The notes: generated by a model not told the origin, from the letters alone. A DNA stretch of 63,262 bases from Acidobacteriaceae bacterium (GCA_003165075.1 PLSM01000166.1:78798-142059), one strand, 5' to 3'; shown: positions 25,662 to 35,344, counted from the stretch's first letter. Program-made: numbers and translations.

Positions 25662-28556
25662 CTAGAAAGTGGTGGATACCGTCAGGCGGAAGGTCTTGCG
25701 CGGTTCGCGGAAGAGATTCTGTGCGCCGAAGGATTCGATCGACTCCTGGTAGGTGAAGTCGCCGGCGCCTCCGGGCGGGAACATATCGCGGGTAATCAGC
25801 TCAGCCGAGCAGCTTTGCACCTTGCCTCCGAGCTTGACGTCGTTGCAGTAGGGACGCTCGTAGAGGCGGAGCGGGTTATAGGCGTAGTAAATGCGGACCG
25901 GCGCATTGATGATTGGCATCATGGCGCCGATCTCGCCGCCCAGCGACATGCGGGGCACGAAGTTTGTACCGGCGACGGGGCGGATGTCTTTCTGGAATCC
26001 GACCTGCGAGCCGGGGATGCCGCCCTGGCACGAGCCATTGTTGTAGACCGGGCAGCCATAGAGAGGCGCGGTGAGGGTGGCAAAGCCCTCGGGACTCTGA
26101 TGCAACTGGCCCTTGTTGAGAGCTGTGTCGATGCCGAAGTCGTCGAAGAAGGAGAGAGTGAGTGAACCCACAATGGGAATGCGGTACTCGGCGTTGGATG
26201 TGAAGCTGGTGTCGCCGCCGATGGATGCCACTCCATAAACGGGAATCGGCACCTGAATGTACTGGTTCAACTGGGGATTGTTGGGATCGCGGGGAACGCC
26301 AGTGCCGTCCGGGTTGGTGAGCTGCACGGAGACGCGGTTGGGAACGTAGCCGTAGGGTGTGGCGCCACGGATATCGAAGCCGCGCAAATCAGTCTCGCCG
26401 CCGGTGTAGAAGCGGTTCTGAGGCGGAGCCACGTCACCGCCAAAGCCCTGCACATAACTCAACTGGGCACGCAGACCGAGCACGTTGTGTCCGTTGGCGG
26501 AAGGCGTCAGGTAGTGCATGGACCGAAAGCTCTTGTAGGCCACCGCCGGCATGACGTAGCGTACGTTGCCATAGATGCCGGCGATCGCAAGGACTGCCGA
26601 GTATTCCTTGCCGCTGCGGGGGCGCACGGGGTTATTGATGGTGTTGTAGGAATATGTGAACGAGGCGTTGCTGTTGATGATGCCGGCCAGAGCATTGGAT
26701 CCCTGGATGCCCGAGCGGAAGCTGATGGTCTGGAAGAAAGCTTGCGAGGCGCTCGAGAAGGCGGTGATGTTCGACTTGCTGAGAGAGTAGGTGAAGCCTA
26801 CGCGCTGGAAAGCGTGGCGGCGAAGCGGATAGCTGACTGAGAAGTTCAAGCCGGTGGCAGCCTGGTTGTAGTTCTGGGTCAGCGACTGCTGCGCTGCCGT
26901 CAGGTTGACTGACTGCCCGGTGGTGGCCTGGTAGCTCTTGGCGGCGTTGAAGTCCTGCTTGTTGTTGAAGATCTGGAAGCCGACATTGAGCGGGCGATTG
27001 CGCACATAAGGCTGCGAAAATCCAAAGAGGAACTGGCGGCTTACGTTGCCCAGGTTGCCCTGTACGCTAAGCGTCTCGCCCAGACCGAGGAAGTTGTTCG
27101 TCTGGTAGTTCACACCGAGGAATGCGCCTGAAAGGCCACTCACTCCGCCGTTGAGGCCGATGGAGTTCTTCCCTTTCTCCTTGACCTTGAGGAGCAGGTC
27201 CACGGTGCCCGCCTCAGGGTTCTGGTGAGCCTCAGAGTCCTGATCCACCTTGAGGGGCTCAAAGTACTCCAGCTGGTTGAGGCGAAGCAGACTGTACTCC
27301 CAAATCTGGGAGTTGTAGACCGAGCCTTCATCGAGCATAAGCTCGCGGCGGATGACGCGGTCGCGGGTGATGGTATTGCCCTGGAACTCGATGCGCGAGA
27401 CGTAGAAAGGCTTGCCTTCGTCGATATCGATTTGCATCGAGACGGTCTTCTTTTGTTCGTCGTAGCTGAGCTTGGGGATGGCGCCGAAATTGATGTAGCC
27501 CAGCTGGCCGTACGCCTTCTTGAGGTTTTCGAGACCCTTGCCGATCAGGGTGGCGTTGAACCAGTCGCCATCCCTGACGGCGAAAGTGGCACGCAGGGCC
27601 TTGACGTTACTGACGGCCTTGTTGCCGCTAAAAGTAATTGACGCCAGCCGGTAGCGGCCGCCCTCTTCAATGGGCATCAGGATATCGATGCGCTTGCCCT
27701 TGTTGGGGCGGAAGGTGAACCAGTTCAGGCCGCCCTCATCCCGGATCTGCGTCTTCGGCTCTTCGATAGCGGCGTTGGCATAGCCCTTATCGCGATAGGC
27801 AAAACGCACATGCTCGGAGTCTTCGTCCAGCTTGGTGGCGTCGAAGGTCTTGGCAAACAGGTTCTCGAAGATAATCGAGTAGGGAATCCCCACCGGCTTG
27901 AGGTTTTTCATGGAGCGGCGAAGCACCAGCGCGCTAATGTGCTGATTGCCGGTAAAGTGGATCTCACCCACCTTAACTGTGGGACCTTCTTTGATGTTGA
28001 AAATCACCTGCACCGAGGCAGGAGGGATGGTCTTGATTTCAGGCTTGATGATGGCGAACTGGTGCCCGTGCTCGGACAGGATATCGCGGAGAACTGACTC
28101 GGCCCGCTTGATGGTGGTCGGGTTATATTGACCTTCCACCGAGAGCGGGACCTTCTCTTTTTTGAAGCGGTCGAGCACATCCGACTGGGAGACCGCGTTG
28201 AGGCCCTTGTAAACGATCTCGCGGATGGTGGGCCTTTCACGGACAAACACATTGAGGATGATGCCCTTCTCGGAGTCTTCCCGTTCAATGCGCAGGTCTT
28301 CGAAATATCCCGTATTCCACAGCGAGTTGAAGTCCCGCTCGATGGAGACGGGGTCGTATGTATCGCCGGGGTGAGTAAAGAGGCGCGCGAGGATGGTCTC
28401 CTTGGGAATGCGCCGGTTGCCGATGACACGAATCTGGTCGATGGTCTGCGACGTCTGGGCCAGGGCCGCGCCGGCAGAAAACACCAGCACAACGGCCAGC
28501 GCCATCCGGACAGATATCCGCGCCAAGCGGGAGATGAAAGCGTGCTTGATCTTCAC
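25662..28556 (-). CDS. bamA: Outer membrane protein assembly factor BamA
   Basis: About 964 residues. BamA is the Omp85 core of the machine that inserts beta-barrel proteins into the outer membrane. After a signal peptide (ending AGAALAQ) come five POTRA domains (the first starting IDQIRVIGNRRIPKETI) and a C-terminal 16-strand barrel with the L6 lock motif in ETDLRGFDIRG (family form VRGF/LRGF) and a terminal aromatic KTFRLTVSTTF, the expected C-terminal insertion signal. The start is uncertain: GTG at 28556 gives a good n-region (VKIKHAFISRLARISVRMAL); ATG at 28505 is possible, and the frame is open to 28802. Two Skp-type chaperone genes follow downstream. Confidence 0.93.
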   Translation of the reverse strand: MKIKHAFISRLARISVRMALAVVLVFSAGAALAQTSQTIDQIRVIGNRRIPKETILARLFTHPGDTYDPVSIERDFNSLWNTGYFEDLRIEREDSEKGIILNVFVRERPTIREIVYKGLNAVSQSDVLDRFKKEKVPLSVEGQYNPTTIKRAESVLRDILSEHGHQFAIIKPEIKTIPPASVQVIFNIKEGPTVKVGEIHFTGNQHISALVLRRSMKNLKPVGIPYSIIFENLFAKTFDATKLDEDSEHVRFAYRDKGYANAAIEEPKTQIRDEGGLNWFTFRPNKGKRIDILMPIEEGGRYRLASITFSGNKAVSNVKALRATFAVRDGDWFNATLIGKGLENLKKAYGQLGYINFGAIPKLSYDEQKKTVSMQIDIDEGKPFYVSRIEFQGNTITRDRVIRRELMLDEGSVYNSQIWEYSLLRLNQLEYFEPLKVDQDSEAHQNPEAGTVDLLLKVKEKGKNSIGLNGGVSGLSGAFLGVNYQTNNFLGLGETLSVQGNLGNVSRQFLFGFSQPYVRNRPLNVGFQIFNNKQDFNAAKSYQATTGQSVNLTAAQQSLTQNYNQAATGLNFSVSYPLRRHAFQRVGFTYSLSKSNITAFSSASQAFFQTISFRSGIQGSNALAGIINSNASFTYSYNTINNPVRPRSGKEYSAVLAIAGIYGNVRYVMPAVAYKSFRSMHYLTPSANGHNVLGLRAQLSYVQGFGGDVAPPQNRFYTGGETDLRGFDIRGATPYGYVPNRVSVQLTNPDGTGVPRDPNNPQLNQYIQVPIPVYGVASIGGDTSFTSNAEYRIPIVGSLTLSFFDDFGIDTALNKGQLHQSPEGFATLTAPLYGCPVYNNGSCQGGIPGSQVGFQKDIRPVAGTNFVPRMSLGGEIGAMMPIINAPVRIYYAYNPLRLYERPYCNDVKLGGKVQSCSAELITRDMFPPGGAGDFTYQESIESFGAQNLFREPRKTFRLTVSTTF

Positions 28557-28923
28557 CGGGTTGGAGTCCTGCGGCGAGCACAAGTACTGGTGCGGTCCAA
28601 GGTTAGGCTTCACGGGAAGAATATGCACACCCTCATTGCGTAAGATCTGATGCTGCCTCGCGGAAAGATTGATTATATTGGACCGCGCCCACCCCGCCCA
28701 AACCGCCGGGCTACTCGCCAGCACAGAAACCGTATCTTTCCCAGATTTTCCCTGCCGCGCTTTGTGCCTGCGGACTCGGGCCGGCCCCGCAACAGGGCCC
28801 ATCCCAGTCTAACGGACGCGGATGGGTCAGAGGGCTGTACATCTCCCGCATGTTGCGTTGCATCCCTCTTAGACGCAGACGGGCCGGACATGACATCCTT
28901 TCTGCCGAGAGGATTGTGGAAAG
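28557..28923. other. Divergent region between bamA and the glutathione peroxidase gene
   Basis: 367 bp that must hold both promoters. A 7-bp inverted repeat CCCATCC (28799-28805) with GGATGGG (28821-28827) is visible. The bamA frame stays open through most of it, but the extension is basic/low-complexity and lacks a signal peptide, so I treat it as leader. Confidence 0.35.
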
Positions 28924-29424
28924 ATGGCAGGCGTTGAGGAGACTGTTTACGACTTTTCGGCTTCGCTGCCGGACGGGCGCGCGGTAAACCTGGTGGAGTT
29001 CAGGGACCAGGTACTCTTAATCGTAAACACTGCCAGCCGGTGCGGCTTTACTCCGCAATACGCAAGCCTGGAGCAGCTCTACCGCGCATACAAAGAGCGC
29101 GGCTTTGCAGTGCTCGGCTTCCCCTGCAACCAGTTCGGCGCGCAGGAACCAGGCACGGCCAAGGAGATTGGGGCCTTTTGCGAACGCAATTACGGGGTCA
29201 GCTTTCCCATTTTTGCCAAGATCGATGTCAACGGTGCAGAGACTCACCCGCTCTACCGCTTTCTGAAGGCAGGCAAGCCGGGAATTTTCGGCAGCCAACG
29301 CATCAAATGGAACTTCACCAAGTTTCTGGTGGACCGGAGCGGCAGAGTAGTGGGCCGGTACGCGCCCGCCAAGGATCCCAAGGAGCTTGCTCCTGCAATC
29401 GAAAGTCTACTGGGCGGCAGCTAG
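28924..29424 (+). CDS. Glutathione peroxidase family protein (BtuE/Gpx type)
   Basis: A 166-residue cytosolic thiol peroxidase reducing hydroperoxides, probably with thioredoxin rather than glutathione, as for most bacterial Cys-type members. The catalytic tetrad is complete: C40 in NTASRCGFTPQY, Q74 in FGAQEPG, and W129 and N130 in KWNFTKFLV. The second Cys in GFPCNQFG (C68) is a candidate partner. The ATG has GGAAAG upstream. There is no signal peptide. A 24-bp near-palindrome overlaps its stop codon. Confidence 0.94.
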   Translation: MAGVEETVYDFSASLPDGRAVNLVEFRDQVLLIVNTASRCGFTPQYASLEQLYRAYKERGFAVLGFPCNQFGAQEPGTAKEIGAFCERNYGVSFPIFAKIDVNGAETHPLYRFLKAGKPGIFGSQRIKWNFTKFLVDRSGRVVGRYAPAKDPKELAPAIESLLGGS

Positions 29425-29444
29425 GGTCTGTTCACAGATCCTAG
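29421..29444. repeat. Near-perfect palindrome over the gpx stop codon
   Basis: CTAGGGTCTGT (29421-29431) and ACAGATCCTAG (29434-29444) pair at 10 of 11 positions with a 2-base centre. There is no T-run, so it may be a processing hairpin, factor-dependent terminator or protein site. Confidence 0.45.
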
Positions 29445-29652
29445 GGCAGAGCACACGCCCTACAGGTTTGCGAGGGGATGGGCTAATGCATGGCCATCGC
29501 CTCGCGAATGACTGAAGTTATGTCGATCCCCGCCCTGCCTCGTATTCATCCGTGGCGGTGGGGTATGCTTCTTCCAGTCTGGAACGAATAACGGCCTGCT
29601 ACCTTTGGGACGATTAGGTCTGGGCGGAATTACCCTTTAAAGGGAGGAGTGG

Positions 29653-30096
29653 ATGCGCCGAAGCCTTCCCATGATCCTGGTCCGGGTGGTTGTGGGCCTG
29701 GTGTTTCTCACTGAAGGGATTCTCAAGTTTCTGCATCCTGCGGAACTTGGCGCAGGACGCTTTGCGCATATCGGTCTGCCCTGGCCCCAGTTGCTCGCGC
29801 CCTTTGCCGGCGCAGTGGAGATTGTTGCGGGCGCTGCGGTGATTCTGAACCTGTATGCCGGAGACGCGGCCGTGCTGCTGCTGGCAGTGATCGTCACGGC
29901 GCTTGTAACCACCAAGGTGCCCATCTTTCTGGGCCGGCCCTTCGGCAGGTTTGCTCCAGCCCCGCTGAGCCACTACGGCTTGTTGAGCTTTCTGCACGAG
30001 GCGCGGACCGACTTGTGCATGCTGTTCGGCTCGGTGGCCATCCTGATTGATAGCGGTGTACGGCTGGGACGGAAGAAACATTGGTACCAACGCTGA
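29653..30096 (+). CDS. DoxX family membrane protein
   Basis: A 147-residue protein with four TM helices (about 7-24, 45-66, 74-92, 112-132). The helix-1 pattern RVVVGLVFLTEGILKFLHP and the AGAVEIVAGAAVILNL segment are typical of the DoxX/DoxD-like family, members of which are found with oxidoreductases and in membrane redox complexes. The precise role is unknown. GGGAGGAG lies a few bases before the ATG. It stands alone between gpx and a convergent dioxygenase gene. Confidence 0.85.
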   Translation: MRRSLPMILVRVVVGLVFLTEGILKFLHPAELGAGRFAHIGLPWPQLLAPFAGAVEIVAGAAVILNLYAGDAAVLLLAVIVTALVTTKVPIFLGRPFGRFAPAPLSHYGLLSFLHEARTDLCMLFGSVAILIDSGVRLGRKKHWYQR

Positions 30097-30196
30097 TTGA
30101 GTGTCATGCCTGATGCTCCCGGCAAATCCCCGCTTGGCGAGATCTTCGGCGTCTTTCTGCGCGGGCTGGGCTGAGCTGGCTGCCGGCTCGCCGGCT

Positions 30197-31012
30197 TTAT
30201 CCGTCGAAGCGGTATGCACTGATGGCCGCGCCCATCGGCTCATCACCAAAAATGCGTGTTCCAGGCGCGTCGCCACCGGCCCCGGCAGCGACCATGAGCG
30301 GAATCAGATGTTCCTCGCGCGGGTGAGCATAGGCAGCAAAGGGCGCATCGCGCCAGTGGGATAGCAGGGTGTCCCGCTCCGCTGCGGGCGACTGGACCGC
30401 ACCCGTCAGCCAGGCATCGAAAGCCCGAGCGCGCTCCGGTGTCTCGGGACGGAGGTAGCCGCGCAGGTTGTGGAAGCTCATTCCGCTGGCCACGAGGAGT
30501 ATGCCTTCATCGCGTAGCGGAGCCAGGGCGCGGCCCGCGGCCAGGTGCAGCGCGGGATCGAGAGAGGCTGCAAGAGACAGCGTGACAACCGGAATCTGCG
30601 CCAGGGGAAACGCCACCTTGAGAGGCACAAAGACGCCGTGGTCGAAGCCCCGGCTGGGGCTCAGGGCCGCGGGCAGCGCAGCCGCTTGGAGCAGGTCGGA
30701 CACACGCGCGGCCAGTTCCGGCGACCCAGGGGCGGGCCAGGTGAGCCGGTAGGTGTGTGCGGGGAAGCCGGAGTAGTCGAAGATCAGTGGGGGCCGGGGC
30801 GCAGCACCGGCGGTGAAAGCCGGCTCCTCCCAGTGGCCGCTGACGACCACCATCGCCCGGGGCGGAGCGGGCAGCGTGGCCTCAAGACCTTCAAGGAAGC
30901 GTTGCGTGGAATTCCAGGTGTCCGCGGGACCCCAGGTCCAATCCATAAAGAAGCATGGTCCGCCGCCGTGAGGCAGAAAGATGGCAGGCTGGCGCTGTGT
31001 GCTTACGGTCAT
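30197..31012 (-). CDS. LigB-type extradiol dioxygenase (4,5-DOPA dioxygenase-like, YgiD)
   Basis: A 271-residue class III ring-opening dioxygenase family enzyme. The start MTVSTQRQPAIFLPHGGGPC (H15, a metal ligand) has GGAGGA upstream, which decides the ATG at 31012 over an open extension to 31123. Other conserved blocks are VVVSGHWEEPAF, GFDHGVFVPLKVAFP and LVASGMSFHNLR, and the C-terminal EEHLIPLMVAAGAG. These give the His ligands and acid/base His of the DODA/YgiD family. The natural substrate is unknown. An imperfect palindrome 44-72 bp upstream of the start may be an operator. Confidence 0.9.
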   Translation of the reverse strand: MTVSTQRQPAIFLPHGGGPCFFMDWTWGPADTWNSTQRFLEGLEATLPAPPRAMVVVSGHWEEPAFTAGAAPRPPLIFDYSGFPAHTYRLTWPAPGSPELAARVSDLLQAAALPAALSPSRGFDHGVFVPLKVAFPLAQIPVVTLSLAASLDPALHLAAGRALAPLRDEGILLVASGMSFHNLRGYLRPETPERARAFDAWLTGAVQSPAAERDTLLSHWRDAPFAAYAHPREEHLIPLMVAAGAGGDAPGTRIFGDEPMGAAISAYRFDG

Positions 31013-31055
31013 GGGTTTGTCCTCCAGGTTTGCGGCCCCACATTTGGGGCGCGAT

Positions 31056-31084
31056 AGATAATTGTTCAAACAACTATTATCTAG
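31056..31084. promoter_or_regulatory. Candidate operator palindrome upstream of the dioxygenase gene
   Basis: TAGATAA (31056-31062) and TTATCTA (31078-31084) are exact inverted repeats, with inner TTGTT/AACAA also complementary. The spacing and AT-rich symmetry are those of a dimeric repressor site of the HxlR, MarR or TetR kind; no such regulator is next to it. Confidence 0.45.
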
Positions 31085-31208
31085 ATGCATCCCTATGGCT
31101 CGGGGATTCAGGTGTGTCCGCATTACTCGAGAGGCGCGGCCAGAGAGATGACGTAGATCAGCATTGCTATACCGATCATGCGCGGAATCAGGCCGACCGC
31201 CTGAGCCG

Positions 31209-31430
31209 CTAGCTGTCCTTGCGATAGAGGAGGTCGCGGATCGCGTGCTTCCTGGCCTGATTCAACTCGCTCTCATTCTTGCGGCCGCCGACGCCCGCAG
31301 GCGGCTTCGGAGCCAGGTCGGTTTGTTCCGGTTCGCTGCAGGCTGGGCAGCGGTTGGCAAAGCCGGGCTTATCTGGCCTTAACTCAAACTCCTCTGAGCA
31401 GACGGCGCAAACTTTAATAGGAAACGGCAT
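31209..31430 (-). CDS. Small zinc-ribbon protein of unknown function
   Basis: A 73-residue protein starting MPFPIKVCAVCSEEFEL, with two Cys pairs: CAVC (8-11) and CPAC (28-31), 16 residues apart, as in a single zinc ribbon/knuckle. The rest is hydrophilic, with a basic C-terminal helix (NQARKHAIRDLLYR). No name is recognised. It has no obvious operon partner; the dioxygenase gene starts on the far side. The clean Cys spacing and terminal codons make it a credible gene. Confidence 0.7.
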   Translation of the reverse strand: MPFPIKVCAVCSEEFELRPDKPGFANRCPACSEPEQTDLAPKPPAGVGGRKNESELNQARKHAIRDLLYRKDS

Positions 31431-31561
31431 ACTCTTTTATCGTAATGGAGGTGGCGACCTTAATGCGCGATTGGGCTTAGGCTGCATTTTGGCTGCAAAT
31501 TGCAGTACCGTGGCTGCGAACCGGGAATCTAAACAATCGAGATCCTCTGGAGACAACCGCA

Positions 31562-31984
31562 ATGCAAGACCCGTTCTTTCTCGACCGCTTTGTGAGGGCG
31601 CAGGATGGTGTGTATGCGGAGGCAGTTGCCGAGTTGCGTAACGGCCACAGGCACGGTGAGTGGATCTGGTTTATTTTTCCGCAGATGAAAGGCCTGGGCC
31701 ACGCCCCGCAGGCAGCCTACTACGGCATCAGTTCGCTGGACGAGGCCGCAGCCTACCTTAGCCACCCAGTGCTGGGTCCACGTCTGGTGGAGTGTACCCG
31801 GTTGGTAAACGAGGTGGAGGACCGCACGATACAAGAGATTTTCGGCGTGCCCGAAGACCTGAAGTTCCGCTCGTCGATGACACTGTTTGCCCATGCTGCC
31901 GAGGACGATACCGTCTTTAGAACTGCGCTGGAGAAGTACTTTGAGGGCGAGCCCGACCTGTTGACGCTGGAACTGATGCGGTGA
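31562..31984 (+). CDS. DUF1810 family protein
   Basis: A 140-residue soluble protein matching the DUF1810 family throughout: it starts with DPFFLDRFVRAQDGVYAEAV, contains WIWFIFPQMKGLG and a YYGISSLDEAAAYLSHPVLG block, and ends with FRTALEKYFEGEPDLLTLEL. The length equals that of the family. Its function is not established; some members occur near macrodomain or ADP-ribose-related genes. It converges with trpD with 25 bp between. Confidence 0.92.
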   Translation: MQDPFFLDRFVRAQDGVYAEAVAELRNGHRHGEWIWFIFPQMKGLGHAPQAAYYGISSLDEAAAYLSHPVLGPRLVECTRLVNEVEDRTIQEIFGVPEDLKFRSSMTLFAHAAEDDTVFRTALEKYFEGEPDLLTLELMR

Positions 31985-32009
31985 GGCAATGCGTTGCGAT
32001 TCTATCCGG

Positions 32010-33068
32010 CTACTTTGGGTCGGCGTGCTTCTCGCCAAACGTGCGCAGCTTGGCCAGCGTAACGGCTGCCGCGCCGGAGTCGATGGCTTCGGCGCCTTGC
32101 GCGACGCCTTGCTTAAGATCGTCGGCCAGGCCCGCGGCCACCAGGGCGGCTGCGGCGTTGAGCAGCACAATATCGCGGCGCGCACCGGGAATGCCGGTGA
32201 GGACGTCGTAGAGCAGGGCCGAATTAGTCTGCACATCGCCGCCTACGAATTGGTCGAGTGTGGCGCGGGGCAGTCCGGCCATCTCCGGAGTGACGCGGGC
32301 GGCCTTCAATGTGGTTTCGCCCGTCTCGGACTCCTCAATGCGGGCGACGACGGACTCACCCGTGGTGGTCAGTTCGTCAATGCCATCGGTGCCGTGGACA
32401 ACGAAGGCGCGTTTTGCGCCCAGGGCCTTGAGGGTGCGGCCAAGGAGCAATACGCGGCTTGGGGCGAGGACACCGATCACTTGTGCTCGCGCACCGGCGG
32501 GATTGGTAAGCGGCCCGCAGAGGTTAAAGATCGTGCGAAAACCCAGCGCCCGTCGCAGCGGGCCGACAGCCTTCATGGCAGGGTTATAGAGGGGTGCAAG
32601 GAGGAACATGAAACCAGTTTCGCGGAGACACTCGACCGCCAGATCCGGCTCCAGGGAAATGGGGACGCCGAGAGCTTCAAGCACGTCTGCCGCGCCGCAG
32701 CGGGAAGTGATGGCGCGGTTGCCGTGCTTGGCCACCCGGGCGCCTGCGGCCGCAGCCACTAGCGCCGCGCCGGAAGAGATGTTAAATGTGAGCGGCCCGC
32801 CGCCGCCGGTACCGACAACGTCGACTAGTTCACTACGCTCCTCGGGTGTGAGGGGTAGCGTTAAGGCGCGGTTGCGCATCACCTGAACAAAGCCGGCCAG
32901 TTCAGGCGCTTGTTCGCCGCGAGTGGCCAGCACAGCCAGCAACGCTGCCGTCTCCACGTCCGGCGCTGCACCCGCGAGGATTTCCTCAAGTACGGCGGCT
33001 GCCTGCTCCCGGGTCAGTGCCGCGCCGTCTTCGGCCAGCGGCTTCAAAAGTTCCTTCAGCATGCCCAT
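32010..33068 (-). CDS. trpD: Anthranilate phosphoribosyltransferase
   Basis: A 352-residue enzyme joining PRPP and anthranilate in tryptophan synthesis. Family features are LKELLKPLAEDGAALTREQA at the start, NISSGAALVAAAAGARVAKH with the HGNR motif, CGAADVLEALG, NLCGPLTNPAGARAQVIGV, and the Mg-binding DE pair in TDGIDELTT. The PRPP loop reads VVGTGGGGPLTFN: the usual GTGGD Asp is replaced by Gly (G90). The start at 33068 is chosen for the AAGGTAGAT site; the frame is open to 33179. It stands alone, away from other trp genes. Confidence 0.94.
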   Translation of the reverse strand: MGMLKELLKPLAEDGAALTREQAAAVLEEILAGAAPDVETAALLAVLATRGEQAPELAGFVQVMRNRALTLPLTPEERSELVDVVGTGGGGPLTFNISSGAALVAAAAGARVAKHGNRAITSRCGAADVLEALGVPISLEPDLAVECLRETGFMFLLAPLYNPAMKAVGPLRRALGFRTIFNLCGPLTNPAGARAQVIGVLAPSRVLLLGRTLKALGAKRAFVVHGTDGIDELTTTGESVVARIEESETGETTLKAARVTPEMAGLPRATLDQFVGGDVQTNSALLYDVLTGIPGARRDIVLLNAAAALVAAGLADDLKQGVAQGAEAIDSGAAAVTLAKLRTFGEKHADPK

Positions 33069-33254
33069 ATCTACCTTTATGGTAAAGGCGCGTGATGGGC
33101 CGGTGTTCTGGTTATCAACGGCACGGCTCTGTTTGCCGGTCATTCGGCTAGCAAGATAGTATTTGGGTACCGCTGGCACGGTCGCGCTGGTCTGGCACCC
33201 GGATGGTGTCGAACTGACCTTTCCAATTCAGCGGACGTGGCGGTCCCTACCAAC

Positions 33255-34436
33255 ATGAAAATTCACGAGTATCAGGCAAAGGAAATCCTGGCGAAATACG
33301 GCGTGGCCGTGCCCCGGGGCGAGATGGCCAACACGCTGGAAGAAGCGTCAGGCGTGGCCCGCAAGCTGCTGGCCGAGGGCGCAAGCGGGGTGGTGGTGAA
33401 GGCGCAGATTCATGCCGGAGGCCGGGGTAAGGGCGGCGGCGTGAAGGTGGCGCATACCCGCGAGGACGCAGAGTTGCACGCCAAGAACATACTGGGCATG
33501 CAACTGGTGACGCACCAGACCGGTCCCCAGGGGCAGAAGGTACAGCGCCTGCTGATCGAAGAGACCGCGGCCATTGACCGCGAACTCTACCTGGGCATCG
33601 TGCTCGATCGCGTGACCAGCAAACTGGTCTTTATGGCTTCGCAGGCCGGCGGCATGGAGATTGAAGAAGTGGCTGCCACGGACCCGACGGCCATCTTCAA
33701 GGAGACCATTGATCCGGCGGTGGGTTTTGGCGCGTGGCAGGCGCGCAAGCTGGCGTTTGCGCTGGGACTGAAGCCCACGCAGATCAATGCGGCTGTCGCC
33801 TTTCTGCAGAGCCTGTACAAAGCGTTTGTGGAGACGGACGCGTCGCTGGTGGAGATCAATCCTTTCATCACCACCAAGGACGACAAGCTTTTCGCGCTGG
33901 ACGCCAAGATCACGTTCGACGATAATGCGCTGTTTCGGCAGCCGGCCATCAAGGCACTGCGCGACACCGCCGAAGAAGACCCGCTGGAAGTGGAAGCCAG
34001 CAAATACGCGCTGAACTATATCAAGCTCGATGGTTCGATAGCGTGCATGGTGAATGGCGCGGGCCTGGCCATGGCGACAATGGACATCATCCAGTATGCC
34101 GGCGGCAGCCCGGCCAACTTTCTCGACGTGGGCGGCGGCGCGACCCAGGAGCAGATCGAGCACGCTTTCGAGATTCTGCTCTCTGACGCCCACGTGAAGG
34201 CCATCTTCATTAACATCTTCGGCGGCATCTTGCGCGTGGACCGGTTGGCCACGGGCGTAGTGGCCGCGGCGCGCAAGCTGCATGTGAGTGTTCCCATCGT
34301 GCTGCGGCTCGAAGGCACGAATGTGGAGGAGGGCCGCAAGATTTTGAAGGAGTCGGGATTGAATTTCCAAGTGGGCGCAACGATGAAGGAAGCGGCAGAG
34401 CTGGTGGTGAAGGCAGCGGCGGGCGTGGGGGCATAA
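33255..34436 (+). CDS. sucC: Succinyl-CoA synthetase (ADP-forming) beta subunit
   Basis: A 393-residue subunit of the TCA-cycle enzyme making ATP from succinyl-CoA. It has an N-terminal ATP-grasp domain (start [44 protein letters not shown] Mg-site region) and a C-terminal CoA-ligase-like domain ([26 protein letters not shown]). The ATG at 33255 matches the family; an in-frame GTG at 33237 adds MAVPTN. sucD follows after one base. Divergent from trpD. Confidence 0.97.
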   Translation: MKIHEYQAKEILAKYGVAVPRGEMANTLEEASGVARKLLAEGASGVVVKAQIHAGGRGKGGGVKVAHTREDAELHAKNILGMQLVTHQTGPQGQKVQRLLIEETAAIDRELYLGIVLDRVTSKLVFMASQAGGMEIEEVAATDPTAIFKETIDPAVGFGAWQARKLAFALGLKPTQINAAVAFLQSLYKAFVETDASLVEINPFITTKDDKLFALDAKITFDDNALFRQPAIKALRDTAEEDPLEVEASKYALNYIKLDGSIACMVNGAGLAMATMDIIQYAGGSPANFLDVGGGATQEQIEHAFEILLSDAHVKAIFINIFGGILRVDRLATGVVAAARKLHVSVPIVLRLEGTNVEEGRKILKESGLNFQVGATMKEAAELVVKAAAGVGA

Positions 34437-34437
34437 G

Positions 34438-35313
34438 ATGGCGGTACTCGTAACCAAAGAAACACGGCTCATCGTGCAGGGAATTACGGGCAAGGAAGGC
34501 ACTTTCCACGCCATGGGGTGCGCGGAATACGGCACCAAGGTTGTGGGTGGTGTGACGCCCGGCAAAGGCGGCACCATACACGAAGGATGGCCGGTATTCA
34601 ACACCGTGCAGGAAGCTGTCTACTCCACCGGCGCAAACGCCACTATGATTTTTGTTCCGCCGCCGTTTGCCGCCGATGCGATTCTGGAGGCGGAGGACGC
34701 GAGGATTGCGCTGATTGTGTGCATTACCGAGGGCATTCCCACGCTGGACATGGTGAAGGTGTGGGCCAAACTCAAGAGCTCAAAGTCGCGGCTCATCGGG
34801 CCGAATTGCCCTGGGGTGATTTCGCCGGGGAAAGCCAAGATCGGCATCATGCCCGGCCGCATACACATGGAAGGCTCGGTGGGCATCGTCTCGCGCTCGG
34901 GCACGTTGACGTATGAGGCTGTGCACCAGCTCACCCAGCGCGGCATCGGCCAATCCACGGCCATCGGCATCGGCGGCGATCCCATCATCGGGACTACGCA
35001 CATCGATGCACTGCGCCTGCTGAACGACGATCCTGAAACCGAAGCCATCATCATGATTGGCGAGATCGGCGGATCGGCCGAAGAGGCTGCCGCGGAGTTC
35101 GTGAGGCAGAACGTGAAGAAGCCGGTAGTGAGCTTCATCGCCGGACAGACCGCGCCTCCGGGCAGGCGCATGGGGCACGCCGGGGCCATCATCAGCGGTG
35201 GACAGGGCACTGCCGCCGACAAGATGAAGGCCATGACCGCGGCGGGCATTCATGTGGTCGTATCGCCTGCAGAGATCGGGGCCACGCTGGCGAAGGTGAT
35301 TGGTAAGAGCTAG
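34438..35313 (+). CDS. sucD: Succinyl-CoA synthetase alpha subunit
   Basis: A 291-residue subunit that binds CoA and carries the phosphohistidine. Motifs: [12 protein letters not shown] in the Rossmann CoA-binding domain, [25 protein letters not shown], and the active-site [14 protein letters not shown], giving H247 as the phosphorylated residue. Length is normal. It starts one base after the sucC stop, consistent with equal production of both subunits. It converges with an M13 peptidase gene 31 bp away. Confidence 0.97.
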   Translation: MAVLVTKETRLIVQGITGKEGTFHAMGCAEYGTKVVGGVTPGKGGTIHEGWPVFNTVQEAVYSTGANATMIFVPPPFAADAILEAEDARIALIVCITEGIPTLDMVKVWAKLKSSKSRLIGPNCPGVISPGKAKIGIMPGRIHMEGSVGIVSRSGTLTYEAVHQLTQRGIGQSTAIGIGGDPIIGTTHIDALRLLNDDPETEAIIMIGEIGGSAEEAAAEFVRQNVKKPVVSFIAGQTAPPGRRMGHAGAIISGGQGTAADKMKAMTAAGIHVVVSPAEIGATLAKVIGKS

Positions 35314-35344
35314 CCGCTAACAGCTAACTGGTAACAGCTGCGTT

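Noticed and set aside
33348..34604. A 418-codon minus-strand frame across sucC
   Set aside because: Antisense shadow of sucC/sucD; its His/Gln/Arg-heavy sequence is typical of reverse frames in GC-rich genes.
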